A stretch of 64,000 bases of DNA. Source: Agrobacterium arsenijevicii (lineage in GTDB: Bacteria; Pseudomonadota; Alphaproteobacteria; Rhizobiales; Rhizobiaceae). This document shows positions 26,797 through 36,911 of the stretch, in pieces. The notes beneath the pieces were generated by a model that saw only the letters and a program-made list of their open reading frames with translations, made no database searches and was not told where the DNA came from. The DNA is taken from contig JWIT01000003.1 of NCBI GenBank assembly GCA_000949895.1, positions 496,001 to 560,000 of the forward strand, in the 5' to 3' direction. Positions within the stretch are counted from its first letter, which is position 1; the number at the start of each line of letters is the position of its first letter. The position numbers and the translations under genes are program-made.

Positions 26797-26815
26797 TACG
26801 TTATAAAGTAACGTA
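26797..26815 (-). promoter_or_regulatory. Putative Zur box upstream of the cobalamin riboswitch
   Basis: A 19-bp palindrome with arms TACGTTA and TAACGTA. It closely matches the element at 56518-56536 between znuC and znuA in this window (14 or more identical positions over 19). It lies 80 bases upstream of the riboswitch start, in the promoter region of the CbiX-like/ABC operon. Control by zinc through Zur is inferred from this match. Confidence 0.6.
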
Positions 26816-26974
26816 TACATAGCGCACATCGCCAGTCAAGCCTCAGCTTTACGATGTGACGCCAAGTCGGTTCACGCACTGTCTTCCCCAACGCAGAGGT
26901 CAGGCCCACAAAGGAATATTATTCGTAATAAAGTTATTTTATATCAATATATAAATAGAATTTTCTAATGTGAT

Positions 26975-28756
26975 TTATAGTTCGCCGGACGCCTCCCGGC
27001 GTCTCTGTTCAAGTTCTTCACTGTAGCGTCTCAGCGTATGGCTCTCGGTGAGCAGGCCAACCGGGCGGTTCTCGATCTTGTCGTTGACGACAACAAGTGC
27101 TTCGCTCTCCGCTGCATCGAAGGCTGCCGCTGCCTGACGCGCATTCATTGCCGGCAGCAATATGTCGTTCTTGTAGTGCAGATAGGTTTCAAGGCTGATC
27201 GTTGAGGGATCGCGATCCATCGGGTCGGCGTAGATTTCCGGTACGAGGACGATGCCGGCATAACGCCCGTCATCATGGGTCATGATCACCCGTTGCGTCG
27301 AACCGAGCGGAAACTTCTCCTTGAAGGCCGGAAGACCCATGCTGACATTGGCCTTGCGAATATCGGCGCGCATCATCTTGCCCACCGTCAGGTCGCGTAT
27401 CCAGCCGATATCGTGGGCGCTGCGAATGCTTTCGCCCCTGAGGTGAAAACGCCAGGTTGCGAAGGAGTAACCGAAGGTCGTGCGCACCACCAATGACGTC
27501 GTGATCACGGCGGCGAGTACCAGAGCCGTGATCTGGAAGTCCCCCGTCAGTTCCAGCGCCAGAAACGTCATCGTCAGCGGACCGCCGATAATGGCGGCGG
27601 CAAAGGCGCTCATGCCGACCACGGCGTAAACAATCGGTGATGTCGAACCGTAACCAATATAGGGGGCGCAGAGCGCGAAAATCTTGCCGATCAGCGAACC
27701 CATGAACAGCGAGGCGAAGAACAGGCCGCCGCGGAAATTCGAGCCGATGGAAATGGCGCTGGCCGCCGCCTTCAACAGGAATAACCCGGCCAGCCCGTAT
27801 ATCGTCAGGTCGGCATCGATGTTGAGATGCAACGCACCATGGCCGCTTGACAGGACCTGCGGTGAAATCAGCGCAAGGCCACCCACCGCCACGCCGCCGA
27901 TTGTTGGACGCAGCCAACCGGGGATTGAGCTTTTACGGGCCGTTTCCTCGATAAGCGATACCGTCTGCATCAGCACGATGCCGATCACCGCACAGACCAC
28001 GCCGAGAAAGATGGCCGGTACATAATCCGGCGGCGTAACACGGCTGGCATCATAGATATCGATCGACAGGCCGTGCCCGCCGATAAGCCCCGCCACGATG
28101 CTCGCCACCAGCGCCGACACGATGAGCGGCGCGAGCGTTACGACGGTATAGGTGCCGATGATGAGTTCTATGGCGTAGAACGCCCCGGTCAAAGGCGCGT
28201 TGAAGGCCGCAGCGATAGCGCCGGCAGCACCGCAGCCGACGAGGATGCGCATGTCCCCTCGCCTCAGTTTCAGCTTGATGCCGATCTTGGAGGCCACACC
28301 GCTGGCAATCTGCGTATAACCCGCTTCAAGCCCCACCGACGCGCCGAAACCGTTGGAGACGATGTTCTGTACGCAGACGATGATGCTGTCCGCCAGCGAC
28401 AGACGGCCACCATGCAACGCATTCGCCTCGATCGGGTCGACCATCGGCTTTTTGCGGGTCCTCGAAAGAATGAAGAGGATCAGGCCGAGCACGATGCCGC
28501 CGATGATCGGCCCGGAAAGCACGACCCAGCCGGACAGATCGCTGCTACTCAGCCGCTCGACACCGAAGACCAGCACATGCAGCGCCGTGCTCAACGCACC
28601 GATCAGCGCCACCAGAAGGCCCGCGGCAATGCCGATGACAACGGCGAGGGCCACCAGCCCCAGTTCGCCGCGCCGGAACATCGCCCGCAGGCGGCTGGCG
28701 CGCAGATTGTCGAAGAAGCTCGCCATACTGGGTGCACGGAAAGGCCTGGTCGACAT
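26975..28756 (-). CDS. ClC family chloride channel/antiporter with C-terminal CBS region
   Basis: 593 residues. About ten hydrophobic helices between residues 25 and 450 carry ClC signatures: GASVGLEAGYTQ (gating Glu kept), AAFNAPLTGAFYAIELI, and SNFRGGLFFASLFMGSLIG. The C-terminal 130 residues (VGKMMRADIRKANVSM, then RQAAAAFDAAESEALVVVN) form a CBS-type pair that often binds adenine nucleotides. ClC proteins move Cl- (or exchange it with H+). The gene is the last of a run that ends in AT-rich DNA at 26910-26970. The next gene upstream (28778 end) is transcribed in the same direction with a 21-base gap. Confidence 0.9.
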   Translation of the reverse strand: MSTRPFRAPSMASFFDNLRASRLRAMFRRGELGLVALAVVIGIAAGLLVALIGALSTALHVLVFGVERLSSSDLSGWVVLSGPIIGGIVLGLILFILSRTRKKPMVDPIEANALHGGRLSLADSIIVCVQNIVSNGFGASVGLEAGYTQIASGVASKIGIKLKLRRGDMRILVGCGAAGAIAAAFNAPLTGAFYAIELIIGTYTVVTLAPLIVSALVASIVAGLIGGHGLSIDIYDASRVTPPDYVPAIFLGVVCAVIGIVLMQTVSLIEETARKSSIPGWLRPTIGGVAVGGLALISPQVLSSGHGALHLNIDADLTIYGLAGLFLLKAAASAISIGSNFRGGLFFASLFMGSLIGKIFALCAPYIGYGSTSPIVYAVVGMSAFAAAIIGGPLTMTFLALELTGDFQITALVLAAVITTSLVVRTTFGYSFATWRFHLRGESIRSAHDIGWIRDLTVGKMMRADIRKANVSMGLPAFKEKFPLGSTQRVIMTHDDGRYAGIVLVPEIYADPMDRDPSTISLETYLHYKNDILLPAMNARQAAAAFDAAESEALVVVNDKIENRPVGLLTESHTLRRYSEELEQRRREASGEL

Positions 28757-28777
28757 GCTGTTCCTTTTTAGGCGGGA

Positions 28778-29608
28778 TTAGGGCGCTTCAATCTCGATTT
28801 CGACTTCGAAACGCATCTGGTCGTAACCCGGTTCGACATGATCGGGCGTTTCACGCATCACCGTGTCATAATCGAGCGGAATGTGCATATGGGTCAAGAT
28901 CGCCCTTTTGGGTGCGAATCTTTCGATCCAGCCAAGTGCCTGTTCCAGCGAGAGATGGCTGGGGTGATAACGGTGTTGCAACGCATCGATGACGAGAACA
29001 TCAAGGCCGGCAAGCTTGGGCAGGCTGTCGGCCGGAAAATCGCTGACATCGGTACAATAGGCGACATCGCCGATGCGAAAGCCGAGCGAGTGCACGTCGC
29101 CGTGCTGCTGCATATGCACGCCAAAAGGTATCGGGCCGCCTGCCCCGTCAACGATCAGTGTCGCGTCGATATCGGCGATGACCCTCGGTTCGACGATGGG
29201 CGGATAGCTGCTGCCTGAAGGCGTTTCCAGGCAATAGGCAAAACCATCCCATATGCGCGCCATGGTGATGGGGTCGGCATAAATCGGAATGCGGCTCTTC
29301 TGGATCGCGAAATAGATGCGCAGGTCGTCTATGCCGTGCAGATGGTCAGCATGGGCGTGGGTATAAAGAACCGCATCAACCGCATCCACCTTCGCGGCAA
29401 TCATCTGCTCGCGAAAATCCGGGCCAGTGTCGATGACGACGGTGGTCTTGCCACCATCGGGTCCAATCTGCTCCACCATGAAGGCGGTGCGCGTGCGCCG
29501 ATTCCTGGGGTTATCAGGGTCGCAGGCACCCCAGTCGCCGTTGATGCGCGGCACGCCGGGAGACGAAGCGCATCCGAGAACCGTAAAGCGGCGACGGTAG
29601 ATTGCCAC
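28778..29608 (-). CDS. Metallo-beta-lactamase fold hydrolase, PhnP-like
   Basis: 276 residues from GTG 29608, chosen because the protein start VAIYRRRFTVLGCASSPGVPRINGDWGACDP is the family start; the longer frame overlaps the tatD-type gene. The metal-binding motif is THAHADHLHGIDDLR, followed by YCTDVSDF and LTHMHIPLDY. The motif GSGxSxGVP/ WGACDP (Cys-Asp-Pro) is typical of the PhnP/RNase Z-like group; PhnP opens cyclic phosphodiesters. Here it sits two bases after the tatD-type gene in the metG cluster, a common Rhizobiales arrangement, so it may rather be a general phosphodiesterase. The GTG lies three bases downstream of the previous stop. Confidence 0.85.
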   Translation of the reverse strand: MAIYRRRFTVLGCASSPGVPRINGDWGACDPDNPRNRRTRTAFMVEQIGPDGGKTTVVIDTGPDFREQMIAAKVDAVDAVLYTHAHADHLHGIDDLRIYFAIQKSRIPIYADPITMARIWDGFAYCLETPSGSSYPPIVEPRVIADIDATLIVDGAGGPIPFGVHMQQHGDVHSLGFRIGDVAYCTDVSDFPADSLPKLAGLDVLVIDALQHRYHPSHLSLEQALGWIERFAPKRAILTHMHIPLDYDTVMRETPDHVEPGYDQMRFEVEIEIEAP

Positions 29609-29610
29609 AC

Positions 29611-30408
29611 CTATACCCTTGTCATCTTCGAAAAGCAGCGGAAGGCGTTCTCGGTGGTGATTTCCGCCATGCGCTCGAACGAGATGCCGTGTACCTCGGC
29701 CAGAACTTCCGCCGTGTTGACGACATAGGAAGGCTCGTTGCGCTTGCCGCGCCAACGCTTCGGCGCAAGATAGGGCGCATCGGTTTCAACGAGCAGCCTG
29801 TCCAGCGGCACGGTGGCGGCGATATCGCGGATATCCTGCGACTTCGGGAAGGTCAGGATGCCGGAAAAGGACACGTAACCGCCAAGTTCGACGCCGGTTT
29901 TCGCCAGATCGGGGCCTGCGGAAAAGCAGTGCAGGATGAAGGGAAATGCCCCCTTCTCACTCTCCGTGCGCAAAATCGCGGCCATGTCGTCATCGGCGCT
30001 GCGGCTGTGGATGACGAGCGGAAGCTTGGTCCTCCTTGCCGCCTCGATATGGCGAATGAGACCGGTCTTCTGGTCTTCCGGCTTCTGCGTATCGTAGAAA
30101 TAATCCAGACCCGCCTCGCCGATCGCCACGATCTTGTCATGGCTTTCCGCCAGCCGCACGAGGTCGTCGGCCGAAATGTCGAGTTCTTCGTCGGCATTAT
30201 TGGGGTGCGTGCCGACCGAGCAGAAGACCGAAGGGTATTTTTCCACAATCTTCAAAAGCTCAGGTAGGCGGCGCACCCGCGTCGAGATCGTCACCATCTG
30301 GGCAACGCCGGAAGCATGGGCGCGGGCGATGATATCGTCGCGCTCCGCTTCGAAATCGGGAAAATCCAGATGGCAATGCGTATCGATCAGCATGGGTGTC
30401 GCCTTCAC
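29611..30408 (-). CDS. TatD family metal-dependent hydrolase (DNase-like)
   Basis: 265 residues from GTG 30408, which overlaps the metG stop; ATG 30393 ([11 protein letters not shown]) is equally plausible. Metal ligands appear in [33 protein letters not shown] and VETDAPYL, the complete TatD pattern. TatD enzymes are Mg2+-dependent 3'-5' exonucleases or aminoacyl-tRNA-related hydrolases. Placement immediately after metG, with the PhnP-like gene behind, matches the conserved metG-tatD-MBL cluster of alphaproteobacteria. Confidence 0.92.
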   Translation of the reverse strand: MKATPMLIDTHCHLDFPDFEAERDDIIARAHASGVAQMVTISTRVRRLPELLKIVEKYPSVFCSVGTHPNNADEELDISADDLVRLAESHDKIVAIGEAGLDYFYDTQKPEDQKTGLIRHIEAARRTKLPLVIHSRSADDDMAAILRTESEKGAFPFILHCFSAGPDLAKTGVELGGYVSFSGILTFPKSQDIRDIAATVPLDRLLVETDAPYLAPKRWRGKRNEPSYVVNTAEVLAEVHGISFERMAEITTENAFRCFSKMTRV

Positions 30409-31955
30409 GCTTCCGGTGCGACGTAACGCGGGAAGACCGGCTTCGGTGCCTCAAGCGGCGTGCCCGGAACCAGACGGCCGGCCTCACCGAGTGCCGCGAA
30501 GTCACGCTTGTCGGTGGCAGCCGCAACGAGGTCCAGCAGCTTTTCGCAAGAGCCAGGCATGAAGGGCTGCAACAGGATGCCGATCTGGCGAACCACTTCT
30601 GCCGTCACGTAAAGCACGGTGCCCATGCGCTCGGGATCGGTCTTTTTCAGAGCCCACGGCTCCTGAGACGCAAAATAGCGGTCGGTTTCCGAGACGACGG
30701 CGATGATGGCCGCCAGCGCGCGATGAATGAGCTGCTTGCCCATCTCCTCACGGCAGACCGCAAGCAGCCCATCGGCGGAGGCGAGCATCGCCTTGTCTTC
30801 ATCGGTGAATGCGCCGGGCGCCGGGATCTGGCCGTCGCAATTCTTGACGATCATCGACAGCGAGCGGCTGGCCAGATTGCCGATACCATTGGCGAGATCG
30901 GCATTGATGCGGGTGGCGATGCCTTCTTCGCTGTAGCTGCCGTCCTGGCCGAAGGAGACTTCGCGCATGAAGAAATAGCGGACCTGATCGAGACCGAAAT
31001 GGCTGACAAGATTGGCCGGATCGACGACATTGCCGAGCGACTTCGACATCTTCTCGCCCTTGTTCAGCACAAAGCCGTGCGCGTAGACCCGCTTGGGCAG
31101 CGGCAGCTTCGCGCTCATCAGGAAAGCGGGCCAATAGACCGCGTGGAAGCGGATGATGTCCTTGCCGATGATATGCACGTCGGCAGGCCAGTATTTCGCC
31201 CGCGGGCCGTTCTTGTCTTCGATATAACCCGTGGCGGTGATGTAGTTGGTCAGCGCATCGACCCAGACATACATGACGTGCTTCGGATCGTTTGGAACCT
31301 TGATGCCCCAGTCGAAGGTGGTGCGGGAAATCGACAGGTCCTTGAGACCGGACTTCACGAACGAGATGATTTCGTTGCGACGCTCGGCCGGACCAATGAA
31401 GTCCGGATTCTCCTCGTAGAGCTTCAGCAGCTTGTCCTGATATTCGGAGAGCTTGAAGAAGTAGCTTTCCTCTTCCACCCACTCGACCGGCGTGCCCTGC
31501 GGCCCGTAGCGAACGCCGTCAGTGCGCACTTCCGTCTCGTCCTCGGCGTAATAGGCCTCGTCGCGCACGGAATACCAGCCGGCATAGCTGTCCTTGTAGA
31601 TGTCACCGTTCTCGGCCATCAAGTTCCAGATATTGCGCGAAGTCTCGTGGTGACGCTCTTCCGTGGTGCGGATGAAATCGTCGTTCGAGGCGTTGAACAG
31701 CTTACCCATCTCGCGGAACTGGTCGGAGTTGCGCTGCGCCAGCTCTTCCGGCGAAATGCCTTCCGCCCGCGCCGTCTGCTGCATCTTCTGGCCGTGTTCG
31801 TCGGTGCCGGTCAGGAAGAAGACATCCATTCCATCCAGGCGCTGAAAGCGTGCCATGGCGTCCGTCGCAATCAGCTCATAGGCATGGCCGATATGCGGCT
31901 TGCCGTTAGGATAGGAGATCGCGGTGGTGATGTAGAAAGGTGTCTTGTCTGTCAT
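30405..31955 (-). CDS. metG: Methionyl-tRNA synthetase
   Basis: 516 residues from ATG 31955. The class I HIGH motif appears as [12 protein letters not shown] (residues 16-27) and KMSKS as [11 protein letters not shown] near residue 305. The zinc-binding Cys set of the long type is absent, as in other short MetG proteins of alphaproteobacteria; the C-terminal dimerisation domain is also absent. It loads Met onto initiator and elongator tRNA. It is followed by tatD-type and PhnP-like genes with overlaps or gaps of a few bases; holB lies 105 bases upstream. Confidence 0.97.
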   Translation of the reverse strand: MTDKTPFYITTAISYPNGKPHIGHAYELIATDAMARFQRLDGMDVFFLTGTDEHGQKMQQTARAEGISPEELAQRNSDQFREMGKLFNASNDDFIRTTEERHHETSRNIWNLMAENGDIYKDSYAGWYSVRDEAYYAEDETEVRTDGVRYGPQGTPVEWVEEESYFFKLSEYQDKLLKLYEENPDFIGPAERRNEIISFVKSGLKDLSISRTTFDWGIKVPNDPKHVMYVWVDALTNYITATGYIEDKNGPRAKYWPADVHIIGKDIIRFHAVYWPAFLMSAKLPLPKRVYAHGFVLNKGEKMSKSLGNVVDPANLVSHFGLDQVRYFFMREVSFGQDGSYSEEGIATRINADLANGIGNLASRSLSMIVKNCDGQIPAPGAFTDEDKAMLASADGLLAVCREEMGKQLIHRALAAIIAVVSETDRYFASQEPWALKKTDPERMGTVLYVTAEVVRQIGILLQPFMPGSCEKLLDLVAAATDKRDFAALGEAGRLVPGTPLEAPKPVFPRYVAPEA

Positions 31956-32060
31956 GACTGTCTATCGACTTTACAGGCTGTTTTTTTGGATAGACCGCTC
32001 TTAAACGATTGTTCGCAACAGCGAAAGCAAAAGCGTACGTTCTGTCCGATCTCTTGGGCC

Positions 32061-33089
32061 TCACACGCCGCGAATATCTTCCAGAATCGAAAGCACCATC
32101 TGCTTCTTGTCGAGATTATAGGCCTGCGCCACGGTGATTCGTTCCGAAAGCGTCGAAGAAAGGCGTGCGTGTTTTTCCGCCATCGCGATATCGCCCGCCA
32201 TTGCCGCCGCCCGTGCTCGGGCCATCAGCTCTTCCGTCACATGTTCCATGAAGAAGCCGAGAACGATGTCGCCATCCTTCTGCGCCAGAACCTCCGCGAG
32301 CTTGTGCATCTGCTTGCGCGCACCCGGCCCGTCAGCCGCCATGACCGAGGCGAGCGCCTCGACGATGTCGGAGCCGCCATAATTCATCATCAGCTTAAGC
32401 GCCTGCGCGACGCTGCCCTTGGAGTCGGCAAGCAGGGCATCGCGTTTTTCACCGCTGGCACTGATGCCGAGATGTTCGAGGGACTGCACCATATCCGCAT
32501 CCGAAAGCGGCAGCAGCCGGAGCGGCATGCAGCGCGAGCGAATGGTCGGCAACAACTTTCCCGGCGCATGCGACAGGACGAGGAACATCGCCCGCTTGGG
32601 CGGCTCTTCCAGTATCTTCAGGATGGCGTTTGCGGCATTGCGATTGAGATCGTCAGCCGGATCAATGATGACGATGCGCCAGTTGCCGGTGCCAGAAGTC
32701 TGCGAGAAGAAATGCCCTGCCCGCCGCACCTCATCCACCGTGATGGCGGATTTGACGCGGCCGGTCTTTTCATCCACCGGACGGGTCAGATGCAAGAGAT
32801 TATGCGACGCACCAGAGGTGATCTGCCGGCTGACCAGTGATTCCGGATCGGGATCGGCCAGGAAATCCGGTGCTGAAGCAGGATCGGGATGGGCGAGCAC
32901 ATGGTTGGCGAAACGGAAGGCGAGCGTCGCCTTGCCGATGCCCTCCGGCCCCTCGATCAGAATGGCGTGGTGGCCCTTGCCGGAGCGATAGGACTGCGCC
33001 AGAAACGCCTCCGCTTCGCCGTGACCGAAAAGCTTCGTGTTCTGCTGCGGCGCGATTGCGCCGTCGAGAACGCCCTGAACCTCACTCAT
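32061..33089 (-). CDS. holB: DNA polymerase III subunit delta'
   Basis: 342 residues from ATG 33089, chosen because the family start [14 protein letters not shown] lies there, overlapping the tmk stop by eight bases. The P-loop-like [12 protein letters not shown] is at residues 47-58 and the sensor stretch [28 protein letters not shown] follows near 130-157. The RFC-type motif SRCMPL (arginine-finger region in clamp loaders) is present. Delta' is part of the clamp loader that places the beta clamp on DNA. The tmk-holB-metG order is the common bacterial cluster. Confidence 0.95.
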   Translation of the reverse strand: MSEVQGVLDGAIAPQQNTKLFGHGEAEAFLAQSYRSGKGHHAILIEGPEGIGKATLAFRFANHVLAHPDPASAPDFLADPDPESLVSRQITSGASHNLLHLTRPVDEKTGRVKSAITVDEVRRAGHFFSQTSGTGNWRIVIIDPADDLNRNAANAILKILEEPPKRAMFLVLSHAPGKLLPTIRSRCMPLRLLPLSDADMVQSLEHLGISASGEKRDALLADSKGSVAQALKLMMNYGGSDIVEALASVMAADGPGARKQMHKLAEVLAQKDGDIVLGFFMEHVTEELMARARAAAMAGDIAMAEKHARLSSTLSERITVAQAYNLDKKQMVLSILEDIRGV

Positions 33090-33756
33090 GCCTAGCACTC
33101 GCCGCAGTCTCAAGCCGCTCAAGCATTGGCTCCACGAACGACATGACGTCTTCGGCGACCTTTTCTTCCGGCTGGTCGGCATTGACGATCCGGCAGCGAC
33201 GCGGCTCGGCAAGCGCGATATCCAGATAGGCTTCGCGCCGCTTTTCGTGGGTCTCGATTTCCTCTTTTTCGAACCGATCCGGTGTTGCCCCCTCATCCGC
33301 ACGCTTTCTGGCGCGGGCAAGACCTTTTTCGGCGGCGATGTCGAAGATCAACGTCAGTTCCGGCACGACGCCATCGATCGCGACCCGTTGCAGCGTCTCG
33401 ATGAAGTCCGGTTCCAGATTGCCGGTCGTGCCCTGATAGACACGAGAGGAATCGAGAAACCGGTCGCAAAGCACGATCGCGCCCTTCTCCAGAGCCGGGC
33501 GAATGACCTCCTCGACATGATCATTGCGCGCCGCCGCAAACAGGATCGCCTCCATGCGCACGCCGAAGGATTCTGCAGCACCAGAAAGCAGAACGTGGCG
33601 CACGGCCTCCGCCCCCGGCGAGCCACCCGGTTCGCGCGTTACAACCACATCGAAACCACGGCTGCGAAGCACCTCGGCAAGCGTGCGAATCTGCGTCGAC
33701 TTGCCGGCACCCTCGCCGCCTTCGAAGCTGATGAACAATCCGGTCTTTTCGGCCAA
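33082..33756 (-). CDS. tmk: Thymidylate kinase
   Basis: 224 residues from a TTG at 33756, chosen because AGGAAG ends six to seven bases before it; the frame also offers GTG 33762 and TTG 33783. The P-loop is [11 protein letters not shown], followed by [12 protein letters not shown], then [12 protein letters not shown] (the DR motif) and an [14 protein letters not shown] lid region. It phosphorylates dTMP to dTDP for DNA synthesis. The stop overlaps holB by eight bases. A start codon other than ATG is unusual for an essential gene but fits the sequence. Confidence 0.93.
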   Translation of the reverse strand: MAEKTGLFISFEGGEGAGKSTQIRTLAEVLRSRGFDVVVTREPGGSPGAEAVRHVLLSGAAESFGVRMEAILFAAARNDHVEEVIRPALEKGAIVLCDRFLDSSRVYQGTTGNLEPDFIETLQRVAIDGVVPELTLIFDIAAEKGLARARKRADEGATPDRFEKEEIETHEKRREAYLDIALAEPRRCRIVNADQPEEKVAEDVMSFVEPMLERLETAASARHE

Positions 33757-33895
33757 TGTCACTTCCTGCGCGGGATTTCTCAAAATTCGGAAATGCCTGT
33801 TTACAGCATGGAACCGAAAAGTGTGAAGCGCTTTTCAGAAAATCCGGTGCCTGAACAAAAGCATAGGAAAAGCCGTGGTTTGTCGGGACAGCCCG

Positions 33896-35062
33896 TCAGA
33901 GCCAGAACAGCAGCAATTCCTTGAGTGCACCCGCGGCATTCTGGGTAAGCGTGCCCTTGCCGACTGCTGCCCTGGTATAAAGCGGCACCTCCCGCAACAG
34001 CCGTTCGCCCGAAAAAATCTTGAGCGTTCCAACATTCGCACCGTTATCGAGCGGCGCATTCAGTGGCCAGCGATAGACGATCCGCCCAGAAATTCGTTCC
34101 GGATTGTTGACCGGCACCAGCACGCTGATGTCTTCCCTCGGCGAAAGATCGATATGCGATACATCTCCGCCATAAACGCCGACGGAACCGACGGCTTCAT
34201 CCTTGGCGAAAAGGTGACGTTTCTCGAACGCCGTCAGCCCCCAGTCCACCACCCGGCGGGCCTCTTCCTGCCGCGTCTTGTCATCAACGATGCCGCCAAG
34301 CGCCAGATAGACCCGGCGGCCTTCGCGCTCGGCCGAAACGACGGCTGCGAAACCGCTGCCTTCCGCAAAACCAAGCCCCAGACCGTCTATGCCGCTACCC
34401 AGCAGCGTATTCTTGTTGCGTTGGAAAATCCGGTTCCATTCGAAATCCGGCTTGGTGAAAAGCCCGTAGCGATCGGGATAGGTATCGCGCAGATGCTGGG
34501 CAAGAAGCACCATATCCTTCGCGGTCGTCTGGTTGCCCGGATCGGGAAGACCCGTCGAATTGGCGAAGATGCTGCGATTCATGCCGAGTTCGCCGGCCCG
34601 CGTCGTCATACGCTTGGCAAAGGCGACGTCGGAACCCGCCATGCCTTCGGCGATGATGATGCAGCCATCATTGGCATTCTGCACGATTATTCCGGTCAGG
34701 AGATCATTGATGCTGACGGAGGATTTCAGTGCTGCGAACATGGTAGAGGTTCGTGATGGCGCGCCACCCAGGCGCCAGGCATATTCCGAGACGGGATAAG
34801 AGGTCTCGGGCGTCACCTGCCCTTTGACCAGCGCATCCAGTATCACTTCCACCGTCATCAGCTTGGCGAGCGAGGCTGGCGGAAAGGACTGGTTTTCATT
34901 TTGGGAAAGAAGCACCGTGCCGGTCTCGGCATCGATCATATAGGCCTGCTCGGCCTTGGCGATGAATGGTGCTGTTTGTGAATACGCCGGACCGTTGCCG
35001 AAAACCGCTAGGGCTGCCGCCACAGCAACCGAACAAAAAGAGCGATGAATGGTCTTGCGCAT
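33896..35062 (-). CDS. PBP5/6-like D-alanyl-D-alanine carboxypeptidase family protein lacking the KTG motif
   Basis: 388 residues from ATG 35062, where the signal peptide MRKTIHRSFCSVAVAAALAVF begins. The SxxK motif is SLAK (in PPASLAKLMTVEV), so the nucleophilic Ser is present. The second motif reads QNANDG, and the third, normally DG(L/I)KTG, reads IDGLGLGFAEGSG (checked at DNA level around 34372-34392), so the Lys-Thr of KTG is missing. The C-terminal 100 residues are the usual beta-rich domain with a terminal amphipathic helix (ALKELLLFWL). An active second enzyme with intact KTG is encoded at 39225. This copy may bind peptidoglycan without full carboxypeptidase activity. It lies 140 bases upstream of tmk on the same strand. 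Confidence 0.85.
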   Translation of the reverse strand: MRKTIHRSFCSVAVAAALAVFGNGPAYSQTAPFIAKAEQAYMIDAETGTVLLSQNENQSFPPASLAKLMTVEVILDALVKGQVTPETSYPVSEYAWRLGGAPSRTSTMFAALKSSVSINDLLTGIIVQNANDGCIIIAEGMAGSDVAFAKRMTTRAGELGMNRSIFANSTGLPDPGNQTTAKDMVLLAQHLRDTYPDRYGLFTKPDFEWNRIFQRNKNTLLGSGIDGLGLGFAEGSGFAAVVSAEREGRRVYLALGGIVDDKTRQEEARRVVDWGLTAFEKRHLFAKDEAVGSVGVYGGDVSHIDLSPREDISVLVPVNNPERISGRIVYRWPLNAPLDNGANVGTLKIFSGERLLREVPLYTRAAVGKGTLTQNAAGALKELLLFWL

Positions 35063-35138
35063 GAAACCGCCCAACTTTGCCCTGCCGCAACCAGCCACTC
35101 GCACCGAGAGCGCGACGCGACCGTAATCCTTCAACCCG

Positions 35139-36329
35139 TCAGCGCACAGCCTGCTGACGCTTGACATGGGCCAGTATGGACTGCTCGTTCAGCGCTCCAC
35201 GATCGACGAGAACGCTGTCGAAGGCGCGCGAGGTCTTAGATACCGTAGCAGATTCTTCGGAATAGGCCGCGGCATATTTGGAGGTCGGCGTCGGCACGCG
35301 CAGATAGTTGCCGCCGGGCGCTGCCGGTTCACGCATGAAATTGCCTTCCGGACGCTCGGCCAGGAACGGGCCGATTTCCGGCAGAACCGCAAATTGCTCG
35401 AACGAAGGCGCAGGACCATTGACCAGCGGCATTGCCTGAAGCGCCGCATTCCTCTTGGAACCTACGAGAGCCGTCTGGGTGGAGGCGCCATAGTTCCCGC
35501 CGGAAGCTGGAGCCGGAACGAATTTCGGCGAAGCCGAAGCCACCATCACACCGGTGGCGATCTGTCCTTCCGGCGCAACGCCCGGAGAGCGCGACCCCTT
35601 GGGAATATAGGACGCCATCAGATAGGGCATATCGTGACCGTCAAGCGGTGCACGGCCGGCATATTGCACCCGCACATTCGCCGTTCCGGTTGCCTTCATG
35701 TCGAGAAGATCGGCCGTCTTGCTGGAAACGTCGATCAGGCGGCCTTCATGGAAGGGACCGCGATCGTTGACGCGCACCAGAACCGAAGCGCCGTTTTCCA
35801 CGTTGGTGATGCGCGCATAGCTCGGCAGGGGAAATGTCGGATGCGCAGCGGACAGATGTTCCTTGTCGTAGACTTCGCCATTCGCCGTCAGGCGGCCATG
35901 GAAGGCGGAACCATACCAGGAAGCGAGACCGGTCTTGTTGTAACCCGGCTCTTCTTTCGGAAAATAACGGCGACCCTTGACGGTATAGGCATTGCCGAGA
36001 AGCTCGCGTCCGCCGCCTTTGGGGATGTTCTGGCCATCGGCAACACGCGGGCTGGCTTTCACGCCATATTCCGATTCGGAGAAATATTCCTTGCTGCGCT
36101 TCTGCTTCGGCTTGGTCTCAGAGGTGGTGGAACACGAGGCTGTCGCGGCGCAAAGCACGGAAATTGCAAGCCACTTCACGCCTGATCTGGCGTTGATGCC
36201 GAGTTTCTTGACCGTAGATTTCAAATCGTCTGCCCCACGCTGCTTGCAGGCTCGAAGAACCGCACCCTCATTTGCCTCGATGCTTGCCCCTGCCATCGAA
36301 GCACCTAACAGTCGCTTAATCTTGTGCAT
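35139..36329 (-). CDS. rlpA: RlpA-like septal ring lytic transglycosylase, lipoprotein
   Basis: 396 residues in the longest frame (ATG 36329). The lipoprotein signal is internal: VKWLAISVLCAATASC, so the true start may be an in-frame codon near residue 50. The double-psi beta-barrel is TGLASWYGSAFHGRLTANGE, then SYARITNVENGASVLVRVNDRGPF and RLIDVSSKTADLL, which includes the catalytic Asp and the conserved YG/His-Gly region. RlpA proteins cut glycan strands lacking stem peptides at the septum and bind in the outer membrane. The C-terminal 150 residues are Ala/Pro/Ser-rich and lack a SPOR domain. The PBP5-like gene follows 76 bases downstream. Confidence 0.88.
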   Translation of the reverse strand: MHKIKRLLGASMAGASIEANEGAVLRACKQRGADDLKSTVKKLGINARSGVKWLAISVLCAATASCSTTSETKPKQKRSKEYFSESEYGVKASPRVADGQNIPKGGGRELLGNAYTVKGRRYFPKEEPGYNKTGLASWYGSAFHGRLTANGEVYDKEHLSAAHPTFPLPSYARITNVENGASVLVRVNDRGPFHEGRLIDVSSKTADLLDMKATGTANVRVQYAGRAPLDGHDMPYLMASYIPKGSRSPGVAPEGQIATGVMVASASPKFVPAPASGGNYGASTQTALVGSKRNAALQAMPLVNGPAPSFEQFAVLPEIGPFLAERPEGNFMREPAAPGGNYLRVPTPTSKYAAAYSEESATVSKTSRAFDSVLVDRGALNEQSILAHVKRQQAVR

Positions 36330-36543
36330 AACGTGGCGAAAATGCGAACGACTTCTACAAATTCGATAAAATTGTAACGAACGTGGTTAATGATTTATGT
36401 CTTTTCCGAGATGTGGAGGGCTCAATTTGCCCCTGTTCGACCCCCTCTCCTGGCTTTCGTCCTCAAGGAACAAATGAAGCGCAGCCGCGTTCTCTTCCCG
36501 CAAACACACGAGCTTCCGCCGGCTTTCGGCTGAGGGAGGGAAC

Positions 36544-36894
36544 ATGATCAAGTCAATAAAAACCGCCGGTCTGGCACTTGGCATCGCGTTGGTGTCCATT
36601 GCCGCACCGATCCCGGCAGGCGCGCAGGACATGGAGTTGAGGATAGGCCGAGACGGCATTCGCCCGGTCATCCGCGACCGAGACATCGACCGTGATCGAG
36701 AGATGGACCGCCGAGGCCCACCCCGCATGCGCGGCTGCAGCGAACGCGATGCCCGAGCCGCCGCCCGCGAAGCTGGCCTGCGCGACCCCGAAGTCGTGCG
36801 CATCACCCCCGGCCGCGTCGTCGTCCAGGGCTTCACCCGCCGTGGACCGGAGCGCATCACATTCGCGAACGAACGCGGTTGTCCCGAACTCTGA
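36544..36894 (+). CDS. Small exported Arg/Asp-rich protein
   Basis: 116 residues with a signal peptide (MIKSIKTAGLALGIALVSIAAPIPAGA). The mature part is rich in Arg-Asp repeats (RPVIRDRDIDRDREMDRR), then contains a Cys pair region (MRGCSERDARAAAREAGLRDPEVV, and the final RGCPEL), which could form a disulfide. Similar short periplasmic proteins are common in Rhizobiales and have no known role. A GGGAGGG-like ribosome-binding site lies just before the ATG. It is followed by a hairpin at 36912-36932. Confidence 0.75.
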   Translation: MIKSIKTAGLALGIALVSIAAPIPAGAQDMELRIGRDGIRPVIRDRDIDRDREMDRRGPPRMRGCSERDARAAAREAGLRDPEVVRITPGRVVVQGFTRRGPERITFANERGCPEL

Positions 36895-36911
36895 TTGAAG
36901 CAACACTTTGG

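Noticed and set aside
30396..32840. 814-codon plus-strand open frame opposite metG and holB
   Set aside because: It is the antisense of two clear genes; the translation is Arg/His-rich with no domain, as usual for the reverse of high-G+C genes.
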